Below are positions 45,409-55,871 of a stretch of 64,000 nt of DNA, piece after piece (position 1 is the stretch's first letter; every line of letters starts with the position of its first letter). Made by a program: the position numbers and the translations under genes. Under the pieces are notes generated by a model that was not told the origin of the DNA, ran no database searches, and saw nothing but the letters and a program-made list of their open reading frames with translations. The stretch is from Iris pallida (Eukaryota > Streptophyta > Magnoliopsida > Asparagales > Iridaceae): NCBI GenBank assembly GCA_029216955.1, contig JANAVB010033216.1, positions 6,993,138 to 7,057,137 of the forward strand. Reading direction: 5' to 3'.

Positions 45409-46557
45409 GCCAGGAGAAACTTTTTGAGTTGAATAACAGGATGCGAAAGAAAACTCTTCGTCCCCTGGAATTTGCACCTGTCGGACAGGTGATGGCTGCT
45501 GCAGTCGCTGAAAAACTGACTGTCGATCTTCAGGTACTGCTGATTTGTTGCAATAACAGTTGATGACGACCTGAGTGCAACGACGCCCCGAGAGGGACTC
45601 GCTGTATGCTGACGCTGCCGTCTTGCGCTTGTGAGTAATCACGTTATGTAAGTCGGTAGGAAGCTGCTCTGCCTTTGCACCAAACTTGTAAACTCGGGAA
45701 TCCCGAGCGCATGGGTGCATAGGCATCATGTTTGCTCCCTGATCCATGGCTAGTAAAACCACTTGCTCTGGATCTTTAGAGGGAGACTTTCCATCAGGAG
45801 CCCGTGTAACGGTTAACGGGGCCCACTGACAGTCAGCAACTTGGACAGTTGACTGGACTGGTTGAGCCCGCACTGCCCTAGACCTTTTTGACTTAGTGCC
45901 CGAAGGCGCATAGTAAAAAGAGTCCAGACTGATGCATCCCACTTCTTTAATGGGCCGTATGGCATCGGGCCTGCATGAGAGGTGGTCGAACACAGAGCTT
46001 CTGACAGGGCCGCATGAGACGTCCTGTCTGTGGACAGGATTGGTCGTTGCACGGCCCATCTTCTTGCAGCTAGAGCTGGTTGTCGCATGAATCATCTTCC
46101 TGCGGCGGGAGTTGGTTGCCGCAAGAGTTGTCTGCCTGCGGCCAGAGTTGGCTGTTGTATCGGCTGACTGCCCATCTCCTCTCTGTGGCCTCCTCTTTGT
46201 CTGCATGGATTTCCCTTGTGCCCCCAAAAACTCAGCATCGTAGTATTTTTCTCTGTTGGATTTGGGGACAGTGGGGTCCTCTGCGGTCGAAAACAAAGCC
46301 ACAGGAGAGTTTTGGTCACCGTCTTGGGCTGCAGAAGGAGCTTCTTTGAGAACTTGGTCGGAGGCAATGATTTTGTGCACCGACGCCTTACGAGTCCTCT
46401 TCGAGTTGGCTCGCTTCTGAGGCGGACTGACGCTCCCTTCAGATAGCAATTCTTCGAAGGCTTGTTGGTCGAAGCGGACAACAAGCATCTGCTGTGTAGA
46501 GTCGAGCTTGGACGCGTCAGATTGCGTTACCAACTTCTCATCGAAAGAGAAGGATGT

Positions 46558-46574
46558 CCCCAGCAGAGTCGCCA
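46558..46574 (-). other. Primer binding site of B (tRNA-Arg)
   Basis: The reverse complement TGGCGACTCTGCTGGGG is identical to that of A and D, 3 bp from the LTR end at 46578. Confidence 0.86.
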
Positions 46575-46577
46575 TCG

Positions 46578-47429
46578 TGTTTGCCATAAAAATCAACAAC
46601 AGGTATTACAGAACACTGGAATTGATTGCAAACTCGCTTGTACAAAGAAGAGCCTAGAAAGAAAGCCTAGAAAATAATCTAAGTACAATTGTTTAGTTTT
46701 GATTCTGGGGGTGACGGTGGAGGCTCGGGAAAGTGCTATAAACTCTGTCTTACTCCGTGGACTATCTGATGCAGTCTCTAGCACATGAAGATATTGCTTT
46801 TCTCTTGAAGGTTGCCAGCCATTGCATGGGAGTGGCACCCTGTTATTTATAATATGATGGATTTTGAGCCGCATGGTCGATTTGCTGCCACGTGGCTGGT
46901 TGGCACGCAAAGACCCTCTCTCGGGCTGCCATCTGTCGGTTTGTTGGGATTTTGTTGCAACAAATCTGGGTGGTTAAGGAATCGGTCAGATTGTCACGTG
47001 TTCTGTTGCGTATGGTGTTCTCAGTCTTTGATCTTGTGGGGTCGCATGAGACTCATGCGGCCCAGATCACAGTTGCATGGAGTTTGGAAACTTTGGGGCC
47101 GCATAAGCTGGGCCGCATGAGGTTCATACGGCTTGGATGACGCTCCTTTGGCCGCATGGCGGCGTACGAACCCTACTTTTGGACGACGTCTTACGTCTTA
47201 TCTTTTTTGTCAAAGTGTCAGAACTGTCATGCTTTTGCCAGTACTTGTCACATTTGTCAGTCGAATTTCTCCTCCTTGGTCGCATATTTTCCTTCTATAG
47301 TTGTTCATCGATGGACCGCATGCAGTTTTGAACAGTTACGCGGCTGTCCTTTATGCAGGCCTGTTTGGCCCGAAGTATCTATGCGGCAATTTGTAATCCG
47401 CATGAACTCCATATTTTTTATTATCTACA
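46578..47429 (-). repeat. 5' LTR of B
   Basis: 852 bp, starting TGTTTGCC and ending ATCTACA on the plus strand, followed by the duplication GTAAT (47430-47434). It has the same CCGCATGA word set as the 3' copy. Confidence 0.92.
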
Positions 47430-47434
47430 GTAAT

Positions 47435-48530
47435 GTTTGATGAAACTGATCACATTTGACGCCTTCACTTCGGTGAGCGGTATAGCTTCCGCCCATTTGG
47501 AGAAGTAATCGGTTATAGCTAGGATGAACCGATGTCCTCTGAAAGATGGCGGGTTGATTAGGCCTATGACGTCCATACCCCAGGCTTCAAAAGGCCAAGA
47601 TGTTATCGTCGGGTATAGAAACTCCGAAGGTTGATGAATGAAATCAGCGTGGAACTGACAAGCCCTACACTTCTTTGTGTATTCAACAACATCTGCTATC
47701 ATCGTGGGCCAATAATAACACATTCGTCTAAGACGATCTTATAATTTGGGGCCTGGTTGATGTGCACCACAAACTCCATCGTGAGCCTCTCGGAGTGCAT
47801 GTTTGGCTTCTGTGTCTGATAAATATCGTAACAGTAGCCCGTCGTAAGAGCGTCGGTACAGCATCTTGGTAGCTGTGTCGTAGTAAAATATGAGGGATCG
47901 CCTTTGGATAGACACTGCTTCCTTTGGGTCCTCGAGGAGGATTCCATAGACGGCATAGTCTATGATAGGAAATCTCCAGTCTTTAACGTCGACATTTGTT
48001 TCCGTTGTGTAACTGTGATGAATATGCAAGACATCTTTCACACAAAATAGTTCTCGACCAGACACTGTGATCGACTGCTGAGTATTGGTAGGGACGGTCA
48101 AGGAAGCAGCGAGACCGGCTAGAGCATCTGCTTCTATATTCTGTAATCGAGGCACGTGCTCGATGAAGAATCCAGCGAAAGTAGACGCCAACTCGATTGT
48201 CGCTTTGTGATAGGGGATGAGATCTTCGTGACGAACTTTATAATTCCCTCGGACCTGACTAACTATTAGCTTAGAATCGCCGTAAGCTTCTAGATAGCCA
48301 ACTCCCAATTGTTTTGCCAGTTGCAGGCCGATCAATAGGGCATTATATTCGGCCACGTTGTTGGTACAGGGTTGCACGAGAGAATATGCACGATGTATAA
48401 CCAGATGGTCGGGTGACACGAGCACGACACCTACTCCGGCCATAATATTTCTTTTAGGTCCTGTTCTTGATGCACCGTCAAAGAGCATTCGCCAAATAGG
48501 GATTTCTTCAGTTGCGGTGTTAGACTCCAC
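47435..48530 (-). pseudogene. Archaeal-type RNase H and integrase N-terminal half of D
   Basis: Starts with MLFDGASRTGPKRN (second RNase H; EADALAGLA near 48130), then the integrase zinc region (HEAHD... is REAHDGVCGAHQ here, CRACQ near 47680) and the first core Asp in GMDVIGLI. There is a stop at 47739. B interrupts right after the FIKHH region; the rest is 9090-9751. Confidence 0.9.
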
Positions 48531-49925
48531 TACTTCATCGGGGATTTCGTCGTAGAGTTTGGAAGATTATGGCACGGATGAGCTGCTAGAAAATCAGCTA
48601 ATACTTGGCCTTTTACTGCCTTCTGAGGAACGAACAGCATATCGTATGGAGTCAACAGCATTGTCCATGTAGCTAAACGGGAATTGAGAGAACCCGGTTT
48701 AGTCATGAGTATTCTGAGAGAGTTGACTTTAGATATAATGTGGATAGTCTGCCCTGACACATAGTGGCGTGTCTTCTGGATGGCAAATACCAGTGCAAGG
48801 CATTTCTTTTCTACAGGTGTGTATCTGTGCTCAGCACCCACCATTGTGCGGCTGAGGTAGTAGATTGTCTGCTCATGGTCGCCTTTATTTTTCTGAGCTA
48901 ATAGGGCGCCGAGGGAAAGGTCCATAGCGCAGACATACAGTAAGAAGGGCTTCCCCATTATTGGAGCTACCAATACTGGGGGCTTATGAGATACTTCTTG
49001 ATGTCGTCGAATGCGCGTTGACATTGTTCAGTCCAGACGAAAGATACGCCTTTCTTTATGAGCTGAGTGAACGGTTAACATCTTCCAGAAAGGTTCGAAA
49101 TGAATCGTCTGATGTAGGCTAGTCTTCCTTGCAGTCCGCGTAACTCTTTGAGGTTTCTTGGAGGATGCATATCGATGATAGCCTTCACTTTCTCTGGGTC
49201 AAGATGTATACCCTTTGAAGTGATGACAAAACCAAGGAACTTGCCGCTGGAGACTCCCAGAAAAGACTTGGTTGGATTCATCTTGAGTTGGTGTGCACGT
49301 ATTAGTTCGAACACCATTTTCAAGTCTTGGAGGTGGTTGCCCTTGAGACGACTTTTAACTGTGATATCGTCTACGTAGCACTCCACTATTTTGCACAAAT
49401 GATCACAAAAAATTGTGTTCATGGCTCGCTGGTATGTCGCCCCTGCATTTTTTAATCCGAAGGGCATCACCGTATAGCAGTATACCCCCAACAGTGTTTG
49501 AAAAGATGTGTGCTTCTTATCGTCGGGGAACATCTTGATCTGGTTGTAGCCTGAGAACCCATCCATGAAGGACATCCGCTCGAAGCCGCAAGTATTATCG
49601 ATCATTACGTCGGTGATCGGTAGAGGGAACTCGTCCTTCGGGCATGCAGAGTTCAAATCACGGTAATCGATACAGACTCGAACTTAACTATTCTTTTTCA
49701 TGACTGAAACAATGTTGGCAACCCAGTCAGGGTGTTGTTCTTCGCGAATGAATCCACTGGCAATGAGCTTCTTGACTTCATTCTCGATGGCATGCATGAC
49801 ATCTGGTCAGAATCGTCGTTGTTGCTGCTTCACTGGCTTAGCTTTAGACGAAATATTTAGGCGGTACATGACGACTTTAGGGTCCAGGCCTGGCATGTCT
49901 TCATAGCTCCATGCAAAGACATCAA
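48531..49925 (-). pseudogene. Reverse transcriptase and RNase H of D
   Basis: RT motifs DEFPLPITDVMIDN, MPFGLKNAGATYQRAM and catalytic YVDD (near 49371) are intact in sequence. The Ty3-type RNase H shows SLGALLAQKNKGD and EKKCLALVFAI. Stops or shifts occur near 49810, 49690, 49075 and 48530. The order and spacing match A 24714-26606. Confidence 0.92.
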
Positions 49926-49956
49926 TGTATTCTCTTATAAGCTGTATAAGAGATTG

Positions 49957-51626
49957 TCATTCATCGCCAGATAGACTTTTGCTGAAGAAGATCGGTTTAA
50001 AAAATGATTCATCTCCTAGATTGAATTGGACAACTTCGTCTTCGGTAGGTGGTTCACGTTGTTCGAAATGCAGCTTCCACCTAGTATCCATCTTTTGAGC
50101 CCATTGTTTAAGCTCGATCGATTGGACATCGTCTACAATTTGGTCAACTGAAACCATGTTGACATATAGAGTTGCTTTGAACATGTTGCCAATGCTGGAG
50201 TCTGAGTCCCAGAGGCAGGAATCAGAAGAATAAGAACAACGATCTGCTTCAACATCTGATCCTTCGGGATTTGTTGGAGGAGTGACATAACCCAAACCAA
50301 CACTGTTTTGTTGGTAATTGTTCTCGGGTTTACCGAGAGGAGCAAAGTGGCGTATTGGCAACCGTCGTCCCCGACCGTAGTTTAGCCCCTGGTCACTTTT
50401 TATGTCATATCTCATGTTCTGGATGATATTCTTGGCCTGCCAACTATATCGAAAAAGTTGTATTTTCCCATATTCATAGTCAGCTTCCGTGTTTTGATTG
50501 GAAGAAGAAGAGTCCGGAATGAAATTTCTTTTGCCAATTATTCGACCGAAGATGATTAACTCTTTACCCTTCTTTCTGGCTAGAACGATGAAGTAGTGGA
50601 TATCTTCTGGGTAAACTTTTTCCTGCAGATGAGGCATCGTGACCGGCATGCAGAGGTGTGGTCCTATGCCGTGCTCTAGAGCGTAAATTGTATCTATGTA
50701 GTGGTTTACAGATTGATAGACATCGGAGTAATTCAAAGATAAACCTTTACTAAGAAAATATGCAAGTTCTTCTTCAGGGATAACATCATCCGCTGAAGGT
50801 ACATTATTATGAGTATTAATATACTCATTGAGGGGATCATCATCTGGAAGAGGAGCCACAGTCTTGGCCAAGTTTACCACATAAGGTAATGCTTCAGGTT
50901 AGGAGGACGGACTTCAGCTGGTTCTACTCGAGGTGTCTTGCGGAGAGTGATGGTCAAAGGTTTGACCTTATCAGGGTTCTTCTTTTTCATCCAGATTGTG
51001 AGAGGCTTCGGAGTACTTTTTGGAGTAGTATGTCCTTTGACTCGGATAATCAGGGGACCATCATTGGAGGATAAACTTGCTTCAGCTTCATTGTCAGCTT
51101 TGTTGCCGTCATTCTTGGGAGGCTGAGATTGGTAAAGTACAGAATCTCCATAGTAGGCTTCGATGCCCTTAAAAGGATCGACATCGGCAAACTCCATCTT
51201 CACGACGCCATCGCTGTTGACGTACTTGAAGTACTGGTAAAGTATGGAAGGGACGATCATGTTCTCGTGTATCCACGAACGTCCCAACAAGACATTGTAG
51301 GATACATTGGCATCGATCATATAGCAAGAAACCTCCATTCAGAGATCACCGATCTGGCACTTAAGACAGATCTTTCCCAGCGGGTGGCTTCTTCCAGCAT
51401 TGGAAGCCATGATAGTTGTATTGGTTACAAATAGCTTGTGCAGAGGGATTCCTAGTATTTGAAGCAAACTTCTAGGAATGATGCTGAGGGAGGAACCTGG
51501 ATCGATATGCATTCGATCCACCTTAATCGCCCCGATATACCCTGTATAGTACAGAGGTCTATCATGACGATTATTTTTTAGTAGCATGTCCTCTTGTGAA
51601 AAGGTAATGTTGGGCACCACTTCCAT
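49957..51626 (-). pseudogene. Protease and G-patch-like region of D
   Basis: Protease motif HIDPGSSLSIIPRSLLQ near 51520. Stops at 51339 and near 50874. A G-patch-like stretch (AKNIIQNMRYDIKSDQGLNYGRG) lies near 50370-50440, with the usual Gly of MGYD changed to Arg. Then comes the pre-RT linker with FEQREPPTEDEVV and FSKSLSGDE. Confidence 0.83.
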
Positions 51627-53575
51627 AATACTGTGGCAGTGGGGACAGGAGACAGGGTCTTCAGCGGGGGCTTTGACTTCAGCGAGATAAGAGTCGACAT
51701 GTAGTAATGCCTCACTTAAGGCCTTCCGCGTTTCTTTGGAGAGTCACAATAGATCGAACAGAGACAACATGGCAAGTGTACTGGCCAGCTGTGCCAGTAT
51801 GTCAAAGTTGTAGGGCCGATCTATGCCTTCGGGAGCTGACGCCTTCAGAGACTTGTCAAATTGCGTCTCCTTCTACTTGGCTTTTTCGGTAGTTGAAGGC
51901 TTAGACGGGCCGACTTCTGAACTTGTGGGGGTAGCAGGAGCTTGAGAAGGTACTGCTTCTTCTTGTGCGGGGTCGTAAGTCCGTAGATAAGCCTTTCCTG
52001 ATCGCATCTTGCCAGATAGAACTTCGTCGATGGGAGAAGACACCATATAACATGACTTGTATTTCTTGCCCTTTTTTGCTTTGGGAGATACCACCCCCTG
52101 CGTCATTTCTTGCACAAGGTCCGGATGGACCCACATGATCTTACCATGTTCAGTCGTGAGTGGCACCAAGGTTAAGTTGCGAGCCGGCGGCAGGTTGACG
52201 ACTTCCATTATTGCCTTGGGGATCGGGATCACGCCGTCTGGGACTTCTGTGGGAGGAAAATCACCAAACTGAAGAGAGATCATGTTAGAAGATACGAACT
52301 TGTCTTCAGCTTCGAGTTTGATCAATTGGTTGTCGATAAGCTGTTGTATCTTCTTCTTCAGGACGATGCAATCCATGGTGGAATGATGCACGTACTGATG
52401 ATAAAGATAGTACTTGGGATCGTTGAGTTGGTTCGCCTCTGCAGGATGTCGTGGTGGAGGCAATGTCAGTTTATTACCCTTCGTCAATGTCTGAAAAATG
52501 GTAATGACATCGTCTTCGTCAAAAGAGAAGGTCTCCTTAGGCTTGTCAGAGGCGCCCTGAGAATTGGAAGCTCCCTTGGAAGTGTCGACCTTCAAGACTT
52601 CTTTCCCTTTCCCCCCACGGACAGGGATAGTTTGAGGATGCTTGCCCTTGTCTTTAGATTTGGGTGTTTTCAACCCCAGTAATTTCAGATTAGGAACGTC
52701 ATTTTCAGCAGCATCAGCAGCACCAATAAAAGTGGGCCATGTATCATACTTATCTATACCCAGAAAGAACTTTACTGTAAGAAGGAAGTTATGTCGACAA
52801 GTATCCATAAGTTCTGAGTCTGGTATGTCGAAGGGCATCTTCAACGCTAGTCGCCTGAAGCGTTCGATAAAAGCAATGACAGACTCAGTCCTTCTTTGCT
52901 TGGTCTCGATGAGGGTGGACATACTAACATGTATACCACTCTCGTAAAACCAGTTGAGGAACAACCTCTCTAAGTCTTTAAAAGAATTGATACATCCGTC
53001 AGGCAGACTGCAGAACCATTCAAAAGCTACCTCCTGTAAGGTGCTAATAAACAGCTTTGACAAGAACGGATCATCCCTGGGTAAGTGTAGAGTCTGCGTG
53101 TTGAAGTATGTCATATGTTGACGAGGAGAAGTCATCCCGTCAAATGAATTTAGCGTCAGCGGCTTGTAGTTAGGAGGGCAGGTAGCATTCTCCCATTTAG
53201 GAGGATAAGGCTGAGATATCCCCATCTTCTGAAGCTCGTATTTGTGTGAGATGGTGTCGAGATGGGCAACCAGAGAATCAATTGCATCCTGTTGATTGAG
53301 CAGGTGTTGGGAAACGGCTGCTGTACGGTTGTCAGGCGTCGTTGGTGAAGGTCCACCCCCAGCATTTGTAAGATTTGGAGGAGGCGCAACGGAATGATAC
53401 TCCTTTTGTAGTGAAGGAGGGTTGTTGCTATGAGCCAGACTAACATGAGCCGAGACGTTTTGTTGAGGTAGAGGAACAGCGCCAGCAACTTGGACCGCCA
53501 TAATACTGGTAAGCATATCAGTGATCTTGGCAAATGCTGTTTTAAGACCTCTAGCCATTTGTTGGTCTGATCACT
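51627..53575 (-). pseudogene. Gag of D
   Basis: Long intact stretch 51873-53558. An N-terminal helix (LKTAFAKITDMLTSIMAVQ), the gag domain (FEWFCSLPDGCINSFKDLE near 53010; IAFIERFRRLALKMP near 52860), then the zinc knuckle with its first Cys changed to Tyr (YYLYHQYVHHSTMDC near 52400). CPHCHSIMEVVP lies near 51630. The frame differs from ORF1 by a shift near 53560. Confidence 0.9.
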
Positions 53576-55090
53576 AACTTCTTCAGGTCTTTCTCTGTCC
53601 GTCATGTATGTAGATAACATGCGAGGACAAACAGAGGAAACAGTACAACTGGTGCTGATACTATCTGTCTCTGTGTTGACAAGTCCCTCATCTTCAGGTA
53701 GGGGAGGTAGATAGTCACCATCAGACTCGAAGAGATCGTCGTCCTCTGGAAGGCTACCCCCAGTGTGAAGGTCATCCGCTTCAGACTCTGAGGGAATACT
53801 ACTCCCAGCTTGAGATTCCTCGTCATCTATACGGAATCTCATCTTTGATCGAGTACCCATATAGACTCCTTCAGATGTGACAGCCTGCTGGCCATCTGTT
53901 GGTAGACTTATTCTTCTTCTTCTCGTAGAACTAAGAGAGAAAGTTGGGTTCGTGGTCCACCGTCTTTGTTTGGGGCTTCCATAAGGGGGACCCCATAAAG
54001 CCATATTGGATGAAACACACAGCGGCTTTTTATCGTTAGAAAAATGCAGCCGTCGAAACACGGACTGTCTCTGAGGCACTTTCGTTGCTTTGGAGCAGCA
54101 ACAGTTGATGACAATACTGGTGCAGGGATGTGCACCATGAATTATTGTGTCCTTCCTTGCTTTACACTTATGATTTATCATGTCACATAAGTCAGCGGAA
54201 GGGAGTTTTGCCTTAAAACCCATGTCACATGCATCGTCGAGCTTTGCATGTGGGTTTGTAAGGAGAGTTGGCGCATCCAGACTTAGTTCACGTGCAGGGG
54301 CAACTCCTACACCTAAGTTCTGTGATGACCTTGAAGACAGCCCCGTGCTATACGCGTTGGGGCCTATCTTTTTACTGTGGGCACATAGGCCCTGGAGTGT
54401 GCCTTTGGGCGCATGCTTCTTGGCAGCATGCCTGAGCTTCCTCGATGTGGGCGTATAGTATGGGTCAGTTGATCCTGGGCGCATAGCCCTGGGCGCATGG
54501 CCTTGGATGCACAATCTGTCGAAGACCGAAGCCTTCTGATCAGAGTTATGCGCCCACACACCCCCTTGGGCGCATAGCTTTGGGCACATACTTGGTGGAG
54601 CAGCGCTGTTTTCTTCCAGCTTCGCCTCCTTCATTTGTGAGCCTCGTTGAGTTTGTCCAGAGTATCGCACACTTCGATTCTTGGCATCGTAGTGTTTTCC
54701 TTTGCCAGGTCTCGAGCGTTGAACACTTTGTTGTTGGTTGTACAAGAGAGAAGTTGCTGGGCTAGTAGAGCCTAGAACGGTGTGAGCCTTTTTCATTTGG
54801 GGAGCTTCTATGGCAGAGCCATGTGCCCATGTGACAGAGTCCTTCAGTTGCATATCTGCTATGACACTGGCAGGATATACGCGACGAGCCTTCAGAAGCC
54901 AAGTCTTACGAGACTTGTTTGGTTGCACTAATTTTGAGGGAGTAGAGCCGTCCCTCGAGAGCATCTCTTCGAACACCTGCTGATCGAACATCACGATCAG
55001 CATCTTCTGAGTGCTCCCTACTTTGTCGGTATCAGATTGCGTCACCACCTTCTCGTCAAAGAAAAAGGTAGTCCCCAGCAGAGTCGCCAT
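53576..55090 (-). pseudogene. ORF1 of D
   Basis: MATLLGTTFFFDEKVVTQSD at 55090 overlaps the PBS. The frame is open 45 further codons upstream into the LTR. Conserved block SIVINCCCSKATKVPQRQSVFRRLHF near 54035-54110. Motif copies (TGGGCGCAT) at 54370-54600 are read as codons. An acidic part (DDEESQAGSSIPSESEADD, EDDDLFESDGD) follows near 53680-53830. It would continue into gag apart from one frameshift near 53560. Confidence 0.83.
55073..55089 (-). other. Primer binding site of D (tRNA-Arg)
   Basis: The reverse complement TGGCGACTCTGCTGGGG, 4 bp from the LTR start at 55094. Confidence 0.86.
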
Positions 55091-55093
55091 TTT

Positions 55094-55866
55094 TGTGGAT
55101 ACACAAAAAAGAAGAAGAAACGCTGTCTTTTCTTTATTGGCACAAGGCACCACAAATCGAGTACGCCTGAGAGATCCTGCACTGAGGATCCCCGAGTACA
55201 AAAAGAATTCTGGGGAATGGGACATTGGAGATCGAGGGACAGTTGCTCCTTTATTCCGTTGACACTCCGATTACAAAAGTGGAAGAAAACCTAAGAAAAT
55301 TGCTAACTCTCGGCTCACTGGCAAGAAGTGCAGCAATTTGGCTCTTGAAAATGCTCTTCGTTCTGTGTTTTGAAGAGGGATGAGACCCCTTTTTATAGTC
55401 ATTCTTGAGCTGGAATGATATTATGCGCCCACATGAGGAAATACATTGGTTTTCATGTGGGAGCATGGTCCTGCTTTGGGCGCATAGGGTGTAGGCGCAT
55501 GCAGGCTGCGTGATTGTGGGTTGATCGTGGTGCTGCCGTGGCCGCATACTTCGGTGCACGACTGCTCGTGGAGACTGACGTGGCAGTATGCTTCGGTGCA
55601 TGTTTTGATCGTGGGTTTGACCGAGTCAGGGGTTGTTCTGACTTGGGCGTATAGCCTGAAACAGGGCTATGTGCCCCCTCTTCTGGAGGAGCTTGTCTTA
55701 GGCGCTTAGGGCTTCACTGGTGACTTGGGTGCATCGGGCTTCACTGGTGATGTAGGCGCATATGAATTCACTTGGGCGTATATGTCCTCATTGGCTTGGA
55801 CGCATAAGGCTTCATTGATGACTTGGGCGCATATGTCCAGTCTGCTGAAATTTTTATGCTTCTACA
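55094..55866 (-). repeat. 5' LTR of D
   Basis: 773 bp, starting TGTGGATACAC and ending TTCTACA. Minus-strand TATAAAAAGG near 55387-55397. Motif copies TGGGCGCATA occur from 55425 to 55840. It is followed by AGGGC, the right copy of the target duplication. Confidence 0.93.
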
Positions 55867-55871
55867 AGGGC

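Larger units (their letters stand above)
45000..46575 (-). pseudogene. ORF1 of B
   Basis: Starts MATLLGTSFSFDEKLVTQSD at 46575, overlapping the PBS; the open frame extends 8 codons into the LTR. The conserved first 45 residues match A and D. The block VVINCYCNKSAVPEDRQSVFQRL lies near 45500-45565. Copies of B's motif are present as codons (45950-46150). The frame breaks at a 19-bp tandem repeat (45358-45408), then continues as GTRSKKKLP... to a stop near 44999. Confidence 0.82.
9752..47429 (-). mobile_element. Element B: Tat-like retrotransposon lacking RT, RNase H and integrase
   Basis: LTRs are at 9752-10606 and 46578-47429, with a tRNA-Arg PBS at 46558-46574 and a purine tract at 10607-10621. 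Removing C and E leaves about 12.0 kb. It keeps ORF1, gag, protease and the plus-strand PMD gene, but protease (ending 42399) is followed directly by the convergent hairpin zone. About 4 kb of pol present in A and D is absent, so B would need pol in trans. Confidence 0.9.
2693..55866 (-). mobile_element. Element D: Tat/Ogre-like Ty3/gypsy retrotransposon, interrupted by B
   Basis: LTRs are at 2693-3456 and 55094-55866, with a tRNA-Arg PBS at 55073-55089 and a purine tract at 3457-3471. Without the B insertion it measures about 15.5 kb. Minus-strand order is ORF1, gag, protease, G-patch-like stretch, RT, RNase H, archaeal-type RNase H, integrase. A plus-strand PMD gene lies between integrase and the 3' LTR. 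B (9752-47429) splits the integrase core. Many stops and frameshifts mark it as the most decayed of the three Tat-like copies. Confidence 0.92.

Noticed and set aside
46576..46599. Upstream in-frame ATGs before ORF1 in B and D (46599, 55225)
   Set aside because: They lie inside the LTR and differ between families, while MATLLG is conserved in all three, so the PBS-linked ATG is preferred.
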